Positions 8,703-17,204 of a stretch of 60,099 nucleotides of DNA are shown one piece after another. The position numbers and the translations under genes are program-made. Each line of letters begins with the position of its first letter. The first letter of the stretch is position 1. Source of the DNA: an uncultured Acidobacteriia bacterium (GTDB lineage Bacteria > Acidobacteriota > Terriglobia > Bryobacterales > Bryobacteraceae); contig CAITIX010000449.1 of the NCBI GenBank assembly GCA_903892565.1, positions 1-60,099 on the forward strand. Reading direction: 5' to 3'. Below the pieces are notes generated by a model that was not told the origin of the DNA, made no database searches, and was given only the letters and a program-made list of their open reading frames with translations.

Positions 8703-9794
8703 CTATTTTCTCCGGGTGAAACGATAATTCCCTGAGACGTGTTTGACGTACAGCTCCGCCGCTTGCTTGTCGTCGACCTTGAGGAATTCCACGTTCAGGC
8801 CATAGAGTCCGGCGAACTCGGTCTGCGTTTTCGCCAGAAGTGGAGTTGCCCCGCGCCCGTCCATTTCTCCGTAGAGCTTGCCGTCGACGACGGTGATGTC
8901 GACGATGCGCGGCACACCCGTAGGACTCCAGTAGCGCGGCTGTTCGTCAAAGTGACCGACGTATTTCGCCAAAGTCGCCGCGGTAAGCGGCACGTCGGCG
9001 GGCTTTTCGTCGGACGCCTTGCCAACCCAGTGCTCCTGATTCTTGTTGGCCTCCTGGCAGACGAACTCGATCATTTCCGTATCGGGAGACAAATCGGCGC
9101 GCACTTTGATGGTCCAGGGACGCGCATAAATGGCCGGGTCCGAGATCGTGATTTCGACGTCCATGTTGCCCAGATTGCGGCGCGTGTAGCGTTCCGTCAT
9201 GCGCAGCGCTTCGGTGTGAGGATGGCCGTCATGATCCAGCCACGACTTATCGTTGTAGCCGGAACTCTCCACCACGAGTGTGTCGCCGTCCCAATGGCCT
9301 ACCGAATAGCCCATCCAGTTCGGATTCGGATCCTTTTCCAGCGGGCGGCCATCCATGAACACTTGGCGGAACGTCAAATCAGGATTGAGGATCAGGATCA
9401 ACTTCGGCGTCTGCACAATCTTGATTTGTTCCGCGCCAGAGCTATCTCCACCGGTGGGATAGCCAGGGCCCAAAGGCAAGCACTGCTCGTGCATGTAATC
9501 GTGCTGCAAATTTTCCGCGCGTTCCTCCACCAATTTTCTGGCCCACGGCTGAATCTCGGAGGGCTTCAGATCGACCGCGACGTTGCTTTTATACTTCGGC
9601 GATATCTTGTTCCACAGACCTGACAAATCCGGCTTGCCTTCGCGCGTGCGCGGCGTGGGAGCGGCGAGATCCGGCTTACCGGCAGCGGTCCGGGGAAGGT
9701 CGGGTGTTTTGTAATTCAACCACTGCGCGCTAAGCGGGATGCCTGACGCAAGGACAAAAATCGCGAGTGGGAACGAACGGGACGATGCAAACAT
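8703..9794 (-). CDS. Secreted acidobacterial protein, paralogue 1 of 3
   Basis: A 363-residue protein with a signal peptide (about 23 residues, ending LSAQ) and two GKPDL segments like those of many Solibacter exported proteins. The conserved core is VGHWDGDTLVVESSGYNDKSWLD followed by PHTEALRMTERY. The same core appears in the proteins at 44586-45380 and 54013-55221. No catalytic residues can be named and I know of no experimental function. A GGAG lies about 12 bases before the ATG. It converges with the DUF6282 gene. Confidence 0.75.
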   Translation of the reverse strand: MFASSRSFPLAIFVLASGIPLSAQWLNYKTPDLPRTAAGKPDLAAPTPRTREGKPDLSGLWNKISPKYKSNVAVDLKPSEIQPWARKLVEERAENLQHDYMHEQCLPLGPGYPTGGDSSGAEQIKIVQTPKLILILNPDLTFRQVFMDGRPLEKDPNPNWMGYSVGHWDGDTLVVESSGYNDKSWLDHDGHPHTEALRMTERYTRRNLGNMDVEITISDPAIYARPWTIKVRADLSPDTEMIEFVCQEANKNQEHWVGKASDEKPADVPLTAATLAKYVGHFDEQPRYWSPTGVPRIVDITVVDGKLYGEMDGRGATPLLAKTQTEFAGLYGLNVEFLKVDDKQAAELYVKHVSGNYRFTRRK

Positions 9795-9842
9795 AGGACA
9801 GACTCCGTCGATGCACTTTATCTAATTTATGCGGCGGAGGCA

Positions 9843-9882
9843 AGCCCTCGACGAACAGCCCTCGACGACAGCCCTCGACGAC
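9843..9882. repeat. 13-bp tandem repeat, three copies
   Basis: AGCCCTCGACGA(A)C occurs three times in a row in the divergent spacer between the secreted protein gene and the sorbosone-dehydrogenase-like gene. The first copy has one extra A. It looks like a slippage expansion. Confidence 0.7.
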
Positions 9883-10045
9883 AGCCCCTGCCCGCAATGC
9901 GATGGCTAGCACTCCAGTGGTTCGGATGCAGGCGTTTGGCACAGCCCCGCGGTTAGGATACGATGGACATCGGTGCATTGGATCCGTTCGGATCCGGCGC
10001 GTGCGAAGCGCCTTACTGGCAAGAGGCAAGGAGAACCAAGAAAAA

Positions 10046-11284
10046 ATGACGAAGAAATTAGCGCATTTGGCGAAAGGCGCGTTGCTTTTCACGCTCGCCT
10101 CGACGGCGGCTTGGGCACAAGTCAATCTGGGTGCTCAGAAATCCGATTCGAACCTGCCTTTTAAAATGACCACGACGTCCACCTTCGAACTGCCGTGGCG
10201 GCTCGCCTTCCTGCCCGATGGACGCATGCTGATCACAGAAAAGATAGGTCCCGTGTGGCTGGTGTCCGCGAAGGGCGAAAAGATCGCGGTGGTGGGTGGT
10301 ACGCCTGCCGTGTATTGGCAGAATCAAAACGGCATGCTGGGTGTGTTCCTCTCGCCGAAATACGCCACCGATCAGAGCATCTATCTCACCTATGTCGAGC
10401 CCGGCGACTATGGCGGTGGGTTAGCGCTAGGCCGTGCGAAGCTGAACGTCACTGACAAATCGGCGAAACTCGAAAATTTCGAAGTGTTGTGGCGCCAGAT
10501 GCCCAAGGGCAAAGGCGGACAGGAAGGCGCGCAAATTGCGTTTTCGCCCGACGGCCAGTATCTGTACCTCACAGTGGGTGATCGTCAGCGCTTCACACCG
10601 GCCCAGGATCCGGACCAGCCCGAGGGCAAGATCCTGCGTTTGACGCTCGATGGCAAACCGGCACCCGGAAATCCCATCTACGGTAAGGTCGGCGCGTCGA
10701 CGATTCCGCTGATCGATCCTCCGAGCGATACCGAAGCTGCGAAGACCGCGAAGGTGGTCATGAACTACAAATTTACGGCCGAGAATCTGACGCCGGCGGA
10801 AACCTGGGCCAGCGGCTTCCGCACGCCGTATGGCATGGCGTTTTCTCCTGCCGGCGAATTGTGGGAAGTGGAGCATGGCCCGCGCGGCGGCGACGAACTG
10901 AACCTGATCGAGAAGGGCAAGAATTACGGCTGGCCGCTGGTCTCCTACGGTAATAACTACAACGGCGTGCCAATTGCCAAGCCCGAAACGCGAGCCGACC
11001 TGGTGAAGCCCGTGCTCTATTGGGACCCGGTAATTGCTCCCGGCAACCTGATGTTCTACACCGGCACGCAGACGTTTCCGCAATGGAACGGGAGCGGCTT
11101 GGTGAGCGGCATGGCGACGAAGGCGGTGGTCCGCATCCAGTTTGACGGGAAAGGCGGAGCGAAAGCCGCAGAGCGTTGGGACGTGGGCAAGCGCATCCGC
11201 GATATAGAAGAAGGGCCCGACGGCTCACTGTGGTTCCTGGAGGATGACATCCAGGGAGCGCTGATGCACGTGACGCCAAAGTGA
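10046..11284 (+). CDS. Secreted PQQ-dependent sugar dehydrogenase-like (sorbosone dehydrogenase family)
   Basis: A 412-residue exported beta-propeller of the glucose/sorbosone dehydrogenase family, close to the YliI/Asd type. The start at ATG before TKKLAH follows AAGGAG and gives a normal signal peptide (ends AWAQ, residue 25). Family motifs: PWRLAFLPDGRMLITE early, NGMLGVFLSPKY, GSGFRTP-like WASGFRTPYGMAFSP, EHGPRGGDELNLIEKGKNYGWP in the middle, and GPDGSLWFLED near the end. Known members oxidise aldose sugars using PQQ and calcium and pass electrons to periplasmic carriers. PQQ synthesis genes are not in the window. A strong terminator follows. Confidence 0.87.
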   Translation: MTKKLAHLAKGALLFTLASTAAWAQVNLGAQKSDSNLPFKMTTTSTFELPWRLAFLPDGRMLITEKIGPVWLVSAKGEKIAVVGGTPAVYWQNQNGMLGVFLSPKYATDQSIYLTYVEPGDYGGGLALGRAKLNVTDKSAKLENFEVLWRQMPKGKGGQEGAQIAFSPDGQYLYLTVGDRQRFTPAQDPDQPEGKILRLTLDGKPAPGNPIYGKVGASTIPLIDPPSDTEAAKTAKVVMNYKFTAENLTPAETWASGFRTPYGMAFSPAGELWEVEHGPRGGDELNLIEKGKNYGWPLVSYGNNYNGVPIAKPETRADLVKPVLYWDPVIAPGNLMFYTGTQTFPQWNGSGLVSGMATKAVVRIQFDGKGGAKAAERWDVGKRIRDIEEGPDGSLWFLEDDIQGALMHVTPK

Positions 11285-11325
11285 TCGTAGACGCGTCACT
11301 TTAGCGAAAGAAGATTACACAAGAA

Positions 11326-11358
11326 GAAAAAGGGCCAGCGCCTGGCCGGCCCTTTTTT
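11326..11358. terminator. Rho-independent terminator
   Basis: AAAAGGGCC and GGCCCTTTTTT form a GC-rich stem with a T-tract downstream, placed about 45 bases after the sugar dehydrogenase stop codon. A-rich bases on the left side make it potentially active in both directions. Confidence 0.8.
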
Positions 11359-11531
11359 GCCCTTTGCCGCTGCGGATGCATCACAGGCTGCACCTACCAG
11401 GAATGCCACTACGACGGAAAAACCTTCCGTATAAGACATTTTCCCTAATTGCGCGAGCGATGTTTGGTCGTATAGTAAATCGTTGGGATCCAAAAAACTT
11501 TCGTGCGGCACAAGCATTGAGGAGATTTTGA

Positions 11532-12566
11532 ATGTTGAACAATCATCGTATGGCGGGGCTTCTGGGACTTCTGATCCTCGCCCCGTTTTCCCTGGTCTAC
11601 GGCCAGGGGCAAGGCACCCCCAGGATCTACGAAGGCACCTCCGGCGGGCCGCGCATCATCGAAGAGGGCCAACCCTCGGTGCTGGCCCATCCGAGAGTCG
11701 AAGACGTAAATCGGTCCGGAGAGGACGGCGGTTCCTCGCAGTTCGCCAGGTCGGGATCCGGGACGGCCGGGACCGTCAGCAAATTGAGCTACCATGGCGG
11801 CATTGGCGGCATCGGAGTGGAAACGACGCCTAAGATCTACTTGGTGCTATGGGGCTCGCAGTGGAGCAGCGATCCGAGCGGCGAGGCCACCATTCTGACC
11901 AATTTCTATACTGGCGTCGGCGGCAGCCCGTGGATGAATAGCGTGACGCAGTACTGCCAGGGCGTCGCGAGCGGCACCGTCACGTGCGGGACGAGCGGTG
12001 TGCACGCCGGCAATCCTGCAGCCATATTGGCGGGCATATGGAAGGACAACGCGTCCACTGCGCCGGCCCATCCGACGCAGTCCCAAATCGCGGCCGAAGC
12101 ACTGAAAGCCGCCGGCCACTTCGGCAATACAACCAGCACCAGCAACGCGAGCGTACAATACGTCATCGCGACTCCCCACGGCTATAACTCGAGCGGTTTC
12201 GGGACGCAGTATTGTGCGTGGCACAGCTGGACCAGTTCGTCGGCCGGCTACATCGCCTACACGAATCTTCCCTACATGACCGACGCGGGCGCAAGCTGTG
12301 GCGCCAACTTCAACGGCCTGGGAGCCACGGCGGGCATCACGATCGTCGCCGGTCATGAGATGGGGGAGACGATGACCGATCAGCTCCCCAGCAGCGGATG
12401 GACGGACTCGGGCGGCGCAGAGAACGGCGACAAGTGCGCGTGGATCAGCTCCGGCCAGGGAGCGTCTGCAACTATCAACCTGATCACAGGCCCGTTCGCG
12501 GTCCAGTCGTTGTGGAGCAACGCCTTCAACGGCGGCGTCGGCGGCTGCGTGCTGGCCTATCCGTAA
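11532..12566 (+). CDS. Secreted protein with HExxxE motif (putative metallopeptidase-like, EXORDIUM-like)
   Basis: A 344-residue protein with signal peptide (about 25 residues, ends VYGQ) and a strong GAGGAGA ribosome site. The C-terminal half has IVAGHEMGETMTDQLPSS followed by GW.DS..AENGDKCAW, a pattern I associate with the plant EXORDIUM/PHI-1 proteins and their bacterial relatives (HE...E..TDP...W.D..G.ENADKC). The HExxxE arrangement resembles a zinc site but proteolysis has not, to my knowledge, been shown. The residues 40-80 region is Gly/Ser-rich. Paired cysteines suggest disulphides. A monocistronic unit between two terminators. Confidence 0.65.
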   Translation: MLNNHRMAGLLGLLILAPFSLVYGQGQGTPRIYEGTSGGPRIIEEGQPSVLAHPRVEDVNRSGEDGGSSQFARSGSGTAGTVSKLSYHGGIGGIGVETTPKIYLVLWGSQWSSDPSGEATILTNFYTGVGGSPWMNSVTQYCQGVASGTVTCGTSGVHAGNPAAILAGIWKDNASTAPAHPTQSQIAAEALKAAGHFGNTTSTSNASVQYVIATPHGYNSSGFGTQYCAWHSWTSSSAGYIAYTNLPYMTDAGASCGANFNGLGATAGITIVAGHEMGETMTDQLPSSGWTDSGGAENGDKCAWISSGQGASATINLITGPFAVQSLWSNAFNGGVGGCVLAYP

Positions 12567-12584
12567 ACCTGCGACGGAAATGGG

Positions 12585-12650
12585 ACCCAAGGTCGAATCG
12601 CGCGCGGCGCTTCTATAGTGCCGCGCGCCGACGGCCTTGGGTTTTCGTTT
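12585..12650. terminator. Nested-stem terminator between convergent genes
   Basis: An outer stem ACCCAAGG / CCTTGGGT (12585-12592 and 12635-12642) encloses an inner perfect stem CGCGCGGC / GCCGCGCG (12601-12608 and 12620-12627), followed by TTTTCGTTT. It lies between the convergent ends of the HExxxE protein gene and the interrupted propeller gene, and probably serves both. Confidence 0.8.
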
Positions 12651-12657
12651 GAGAGCG

Positions 12658-14352
12658 TTAGTCCAACGGTTCCAGCTTTACAATCGACGCGCCGTGATTA
12701 TTGCCGACCCAAAACGACGGCGGAGTAGTCGTATTGTCCACAAACACGCGGCGGATATTCGTGGAGCGCGGCAGCATGTACTCGGTCATTTTTCCGGTCT
12801 TCGGATCCAAGCGCAACACGCGGTCGGTGGTCATCGATCCGGTCCACGCGTCGCCGTTCTTGTCGATCTGAACATCCTAAGGCGCGGAATACGCCGTAGG
12901 TGCCGTCCACTCCGTGAATTTCTCCCTCTTCGGATCGAACATCCCAATCTTGTTGCCTTTGTATTCGCCGAACCACACGCGATCCTGCCCGTCGATCTGT
13001 CCGCGCCGGGGCGCCGCACCTTTGGTGGGAATCACCCAGAGCTTGATCTCGCCGGTCTTGGCGTCAATGCGTCCAATGTGCTCGTTGGCGAAATCGGTGA
13101 AGTAGGCGTTATTGTGCGAGTCCGGAATCACGTCGTAGATGTTGTGATTTTCGCCCTCTTTCGTGTCCTTGAACGGCTGAAACGTTTCGATCTTGCCGCT
13201 GGCCAGATCGATGCGGTGGATCACCGCGAAGCCATTGTTCTGGGTCCACACTTTGCCGTCGACATTGCTGCTTTGCGGGGCCGCCATGTTGATCTGCGTC
13301 ATGTCGCGATTGAATTCACCGGGCGCGCTCCACGTCTGAAATTCGTGCGTCTTTGGATCGAACTTGGCCACGCCCGCCTGGAACATCATCCCGAACCAGA
13401 AATTGCCCGCGGGGTCCGCCTGCATGCCGAGCTCGCCGGTGGGAAATCCAGGTTTTAAAATCGGCACGTTGAACTCGGTGACCTTGCCGGATTTCGGATC
13501 GAGCATGCCGACGGCTTGTTCTCCGAAATTCGAGTACCAGGCGTTGCCCTGCGCATCGAGGATGACATCGTGCGGCTCCACGGTCTTGCGCGGCAGATCG
13601 TACTCGGTGACGATCATATGCGTCGAACGGCCCATGGGCCGGCGCAGCGTTTGGAGCAAATAGGGCCACGTCTGGTTTGCGCTGAGATTGACATGAGCGA
13701 GAAATTCGGCCTGTTTCTGCCGCGCCTTCTCGCGATATTCGCCGCGCTCTTCGAGCAGCCTGTCGGCTTTGCGCTTCTGCACATGGAAAGGAAACGACTG
13801 ATTCGCATAGCTCCCCATGCGATCCAGCACTTTCGCGAATTCTTCGGGGGTATGTTTCGATCGCAGGATCCGCTCCAGCGTGTGGCACTGCACACAATTC
13901 AGCAGGGAGCCCTTCTCGGCCTCGGTCGCGTTCATACTGAGCATCCACTCGGCGTTGGTGAGCTGCGCGGCGAGATCTTTCGCTTTGTGCAGCTTCAAGT
14001 CGGCCGTCGCCGATTTTTCGCCGATGGATATGGCTCCGGGATCGTCCGCGTCGAAGCCCACGGCACGAATACGCAACGAATACGAACCGGGTTCCAGTCG
14101 CGACGCGGGAAATTGATAGCGTCCCTTCTCATCGGATGCCACGGTAATCGTGATGTTCGAGTTGGCCCGCTTCGCGCTGACTAAGACGCCTTCCATCGGG
14201 CCTTCTTCGGCGGAACTTACGATTCCGGAGAGCGCAAATCCGGACTTCATTCCTGCCGCATCGGCCCCGATGGCGGCATGCGACGCAGTCCAGGCAAAGA
14301 CCAGCGTGAGCATGGCCCATTTCAGTTTCATGTTCCCGTTTGTTCGTTGCAA
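12658..14352 (-). pseudogene. Carboxypeptidase-regulatory / CxxCH / Vgb propeller protein, interrupted by in-frame TAG
   Basis: The frame begins at TTG 14352 (after GGGAG) or ATG 14331 and runs without shift to TAA at 12658-12660, except for one TAG at 12877-12879. Order: signal peptide, a carboxypeptidase-regulatory-like beta domain (about 35-120), a single heme-type motif CVQCH near residue 157, then a virginiamycin-B-lyase-like propeller. After the TAG the same frame continues for 72 codons with DVQIDKNGDAWTGSM, RLDPKTG and a normal ending WVGNNHGASIVKLEPLD. Relatives usually have a tyrosine (SAPYD) where the TAG lies, so one base change explains it. The shortened product of about 490 residues would lose the final propeller blade. 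It may be a young pseudogene, a sequencing error or a readthrough gene. Confidence 0.8.
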
Positions 14353-14368
14353 AGCAGACTCCCTGTAC

Positions 14369-14390
14369 GAGCGATCGAGCGATCGAGCGA
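14369..14390. repeat. 8-bp tandem repeat GAGCGATC
   Basis: The unit occurs 2.75 times just upstream of the interrupted propeller gene. An inverted GTTTACA ... TGTAAAAC pair follows at 14396-14425, which could be a regulatory site for that gene. Confidence 0.55.
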
Positions 14391-14447
14391 GAGTAGTTTA
14401 CATGATAGGAATGTGCGTGTAAAACAACGCCCGCGTTGCTTCGGGTT

Positions 14448-15146
14448 TTAGTCACGACGCTCAAACCGTGCGAAGAGTCCCGCGAGCAGAAGCGCCCACG
14501 CCGCTCCTAGCGAGATGCCGCTGATGACGTCCGTCGCGTAATGAACGCCGAGGTACACACGCGAGGCCGCCACCATCACCACTACCGTGGACACAGCGAT
14601 GAACATTGCGATCTTTGCGCCGGAGTGTTGCACATAGCGACCGGCAATGATTGCAATCGTCAGGTACAGCGCCGACGTGGAAACCGAATGCCCGCTGGGA
14701 TAAGAGAAGCCCGACACGACGATCAGTTGCTGAGCTTGCTCAGGGCGAATTCGTTCGATCATATCTTTGGCGACAACGGTCAGCATCGCCGCTCCGGCCG
14801 AAGCCGCCAGCAACTGCAGGGCACCCAGCCGATCACGCAACACCAGCAGCAACAGAAAAGTGAAGGCAGAAAACAGCACAACCAGAGTAACCGATCCCAG
14901 CGCGGTCACATCCACAGCGCAGACTGTCAGCCACGGAGTCCGCGCTTTTTCCACGGCGCCCAGGATCACATGATCCATGGCATCGACCTCGCCTTCGATC
15001 AACTCTCTGGTAATCCGCAGGAAAACCAGGAGCGCGAGCGCGGCGCCGCCCAACCATAAAGCGAGACGCCCGCCCGTACTCTTCAGCGAAGGTCTCGTAA
15101 ACCCAGGACGCGTAAACAAAGATCGACGATTGACTCTCGCTTTCAT
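14448..15146 (-). CDS. PAP2-family membrane phosphatase
   Basis: A 232-residue integral membrane protein. The start is the ATG overlapping the TGA of the upstream gene (ATGA), which gives a basic N-terminus before the first membrane span. The three phosphatase motifs are complete: KDMIERIRP, SYPSGHS and SRVYLGVHYATDV. Five to six hydrophobic spans fit the family. Members remove phosphate from lipid pyrophosphates or phosphatidic acid at the outer face of the inner membrane; the exact lipid is not predictable. Translational coupling to the secreted protein upstream suggests a shared envelope task. Confidence 0.88.
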   Translation of the reverse strand: MKARVNRRSLFTRPGFTRPSLKSTGGRLALWLGGAALALLVFLRITRELIEGEVDAMDHVILGAVEKARTPWLTVCAVDVTALGSVTLVVLFSAFTFLLLLVLRDRLGALQLLAASAGAAMLTVVAKDMIERIRPEQAQQLIVVSGFSYPSGHSVSTSALYLTIAIIAGRYVQHSGAKIAMFIAVSTVVVMVAASRVYLGVHYATDVISGISLGAAWALLLAGLFARFERRD

Positions 15147-15955
15147 CGTGCGGCCGGTGGCTCCTGGTCTGTGGGGATTCCAACAATGTGGCAATAGTAG
15201 GCTGCCGCACAGTTCATCGTGGAAGACTCATTGCCTCCGATCAGCCGATTGGCGTTTCTCCCGGTGCGCATCATGCTGTAGTAGCGCCACACGTCAGCAG
15301 ATTCGCGATCCAGAAAGTAGATCGACTGCATCTCTCCCAGGCGAAGGATAGGCACCATCAGATAGCGCATTGTACTGACGTTCTCAACATCGAAGACTAG
15401 CCGATCTGCTGTGTTCTCCGCAATAGGAAGGCGATAAATTCCCTTCCCCGAAAGATTATCGACCTGCTCAAAGTAGAGCACGGCGCCCTCCTTCATTTCG
15501 CCGGGCGCGAAGTCCTCACGGCGCTGCGATGAGAATGCGCCAACCAAGGCGTGGGCCTCCGCGATAAGCGTCTGCCATTGCTGATGCGTGGTAGACCAGT
15601 AGCGCATGCCCGTAAATCCCGACACAGAACCGATGTGGCGCAACAGATCCTGCGTTTCCCTGGCGTCCCGAAATCTCGCAACCGTTGTTACCAAAGTTGT
15701 AAAACCCTCTGCCGTCCAACCAGTGCATACGGGCGGCTTGCAATCACGAGCGAGACCAATCTTGCTCCAGGCCTTCACCGTGGCTCTATCGCCCAATCCA
15801 GGATAGGCCGGAACAGGTTCCGTGATTCCGCATGGCGGCTGCGGTCCTGACTGCCCGTATGCGCGCAGATGACACAACAACAGCGTCGCCACGACGAGCC
15901 GTGCACAGCAGATCCGGGCCCAGTCAACCGTCATAGCTGACTGATTTGCAATCAT
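15143..15955 (-). CDS. Secreted conserved protein of unknown function (possibly DUF6675)
   Basis: A 270-residue protein with a signal peptide (start at residue 1 or at the second methionine, residue 8; cleavage near YGQS). Four cysteines in the first 80 residues may form disulphides. Segments such as GMRYWSTTHQQWQTLI, GKGIYRLPIAENTADRLVFDVEN and DVWRYYSMMRTG recall a secreted family I tentatively identify as DUF6675, of unknown function. The stop overlaps the PAP2 phosphatase start, so the two form an operon. It is divergent from the DUF4105 gene. Confidence 0.6.
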   Translation of the reverse strand: MIANQSAMTVDWARICCARLVVATLLLCHLRAYGQSGPQPPCGITEPVPAYPGLGDRATVKAWSKIGLARDCKPPVCTGWTAEGFTTLVTTVARFRDARETQDLLRHIGSVSGFTGMRYWSTTHQQWQTLIAEAHALVGAFSSQRREDFAPGEMKEGAVLYFEQVDNLSGKGIYRLPIAENTADRLVFDVENVSTMRYLMVPILRLGEMQSIYFLDRESADVWRYYSMMRTGRNANRLIGGNESSTMNCAAAYYCHIVGIPTDQEPPAAR

Positions 15956-16089
15956 ATGGCCATCGTTGTGGTTGACGCGCGATTCAACCGGACACAGTCA
16001 GGGATTCTGCCCTTTGGCAGGAACGCTGCTTATGTTCCAGGCAACTGTGGGCAATACGAGCATCGAGCAAGTGACGATATCCGGTCACT

Positions 16090-16141
16090 CGCTATGAAAC
16101 CACGCTGTCAAACCCCGCTGTGAAACGGCGCTGTGAAACAA
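16090..16141. repeat. Four imperfect tandem copies of CGCT(G)TGAAAC
   Basis: Units of 13-14 bases, CGCTATGAAACCA, CGCTGTCAAACCCC, CGCTGTGAAACGG and CGCTGTGAAACAA, run directly into the start of the DUF4105 gene, whose GTG start lies inside the last unit. The array may alter translation start choice if copy number varies. Confidence 0.65.
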
Positions 16142-17191
16142 TGTAGCGTGAGCTTACCCGCACTGCGGCCGTGGCGATCTTTGAGCAGCAAGCTCTTGAT
16201 CGCCTTCACCGTGGCGGCGTCCGTGTGGGCGCTGTCCGCACTTTATTTCGACGTTCCGATTCCCTGGTTGCGCATACCCGCCGCGTGCCTCTATTTGCTG
16301 TTGATCGGCGCATTTGTCTGGCTCAGCAGACGCAACGCGAAGGGAATTCTTCTGTGGCTGGGCAGCCTGGCCTTGGTGATCGCTTGGTGGATGTCGCTAG
16401 TTCCGACGAATACGCGGCCGTGGCAGCCAGATGTCGCCGAATTGCCGTGGACAGAACGCAGCGGCGATTTCATCACGATCCACAACATTCGCAATTTCCT
16501 CTATCGCACGGAAAGCGACTATACCCCACGCTGGGATGTCAAAACCGTGAACCTTGCGCAGATTCAGGGTGTGGATCTATTTCTGACGCACTTCGGTTCT
16601 CCCTGGATCGCCCATGCGATCGTCAGCTTTCAATTCCGGGACACTGCGGGGAACGATACCTACATCGCGATGTCCATCGAGCAAAGAAAAGTCATCGGGC
16701 AAAGCTATTCCGCCCTGCGCGGCTTCTTTCGCCAGTACGAACTGATCTATCTTGTCGCCGATGAGCGTGACGTTGTGCGCTTACGCACGAACTACCGGAC
16801 CGGTGAAGATGTTCGTCTGTATCACACGCTGACCAAGCCAGACGACGCGCGTCGATTATTCTTGCAATACGTGGAGTGGATCGAACGGCTTCGCAATCAT
16901 CCCCAGTGGTACGACGCGGTCACGGATAATTGCACTTCCAGCGTGACTTCCTATCTGGCGAAAAACCACGTGGGCGGAGTATCACGCTGGGACTGGCGAA
17001 GCTTGCTGAACGGTTACGGCGATCAGATGTTATACGACGATGGCGATCTGGCGACCGGCGGCTTGTCGTTTCAAGATTTGTCGGTACAGGCGCTCATCAA
17101 CACTTCTGCCAAAAGCCTCGATGCCGCAAAGAGCCCCGGCGACAATCCCGACTTTTCGCGCGACATTCGCCGCGGGCATCCGGGATTTTAA
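16133..17191 (+). CDS. DUF4105 (Lnb-like) membrane-anchored protein
   Basis: A 352-residue protein beginning with GTG (a second GTG follows at codon 6). Two to three hydrophobic spans lie in residues 15-90. The rest is extracytoplasmic and matches the DUF4105 domain, related to the periplasmic lacto-N-biosidase N-terminal module: GDFITIHNIRNFLYRTE, HFGSPWIAHAIVSF, the invariant cysteine region AVTDNCTSSVTSYL, with SIEQRKVIGQSYSALRGFFRQYELIYLVADERD in between. The histidine and cysteine suggest an NlpC/P60-type cysteine peptidase-like fold, but activity is unproven. It ends 13 bases from the convergent patatin gene. Confidence 0.8.
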   Translation: MKQCSVSLPALRPWRSLSSKLLIAFTVAASVWALSALYFDVPIPWLRIPAACLYLLLIGAFVWLSRRNAKGILLWLGSLALVIAWWMSLVPTNTRPWQPDVAELPWTERSGDFITIHNIRNFLYRTESDYTPRWDVKTVNLAQIQGVDLFLTHFGSPWIAHAIVSFQFRDTAGNDTYIAMSIEQRKVIGQSYSALRGFFRQYELIYLVADERDVVRLRTNYRTGEDVRLYHTLTKPDDARRLFLQYVEWIERLRNHPQWYDAVTDNCTSSVTSYLAKNHVGGVSRWDWRSLLNGYGDQMLYDDGDLATGGLSFQDLSVQALINTSAKSLDAAKSPGDNPDFSRDIRRGHPGF

Positions 17192-17204
17192 GTAACGATT
17201 TCAG

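Noticed and set aside
14396-14425. GTTTACA...TGTAAAAC as a fourth copy of the 11-bp-phased operator
   Set aside because: The hexamers are inverted rather than in direct repeat and their spacing does not follow the 11-base period.
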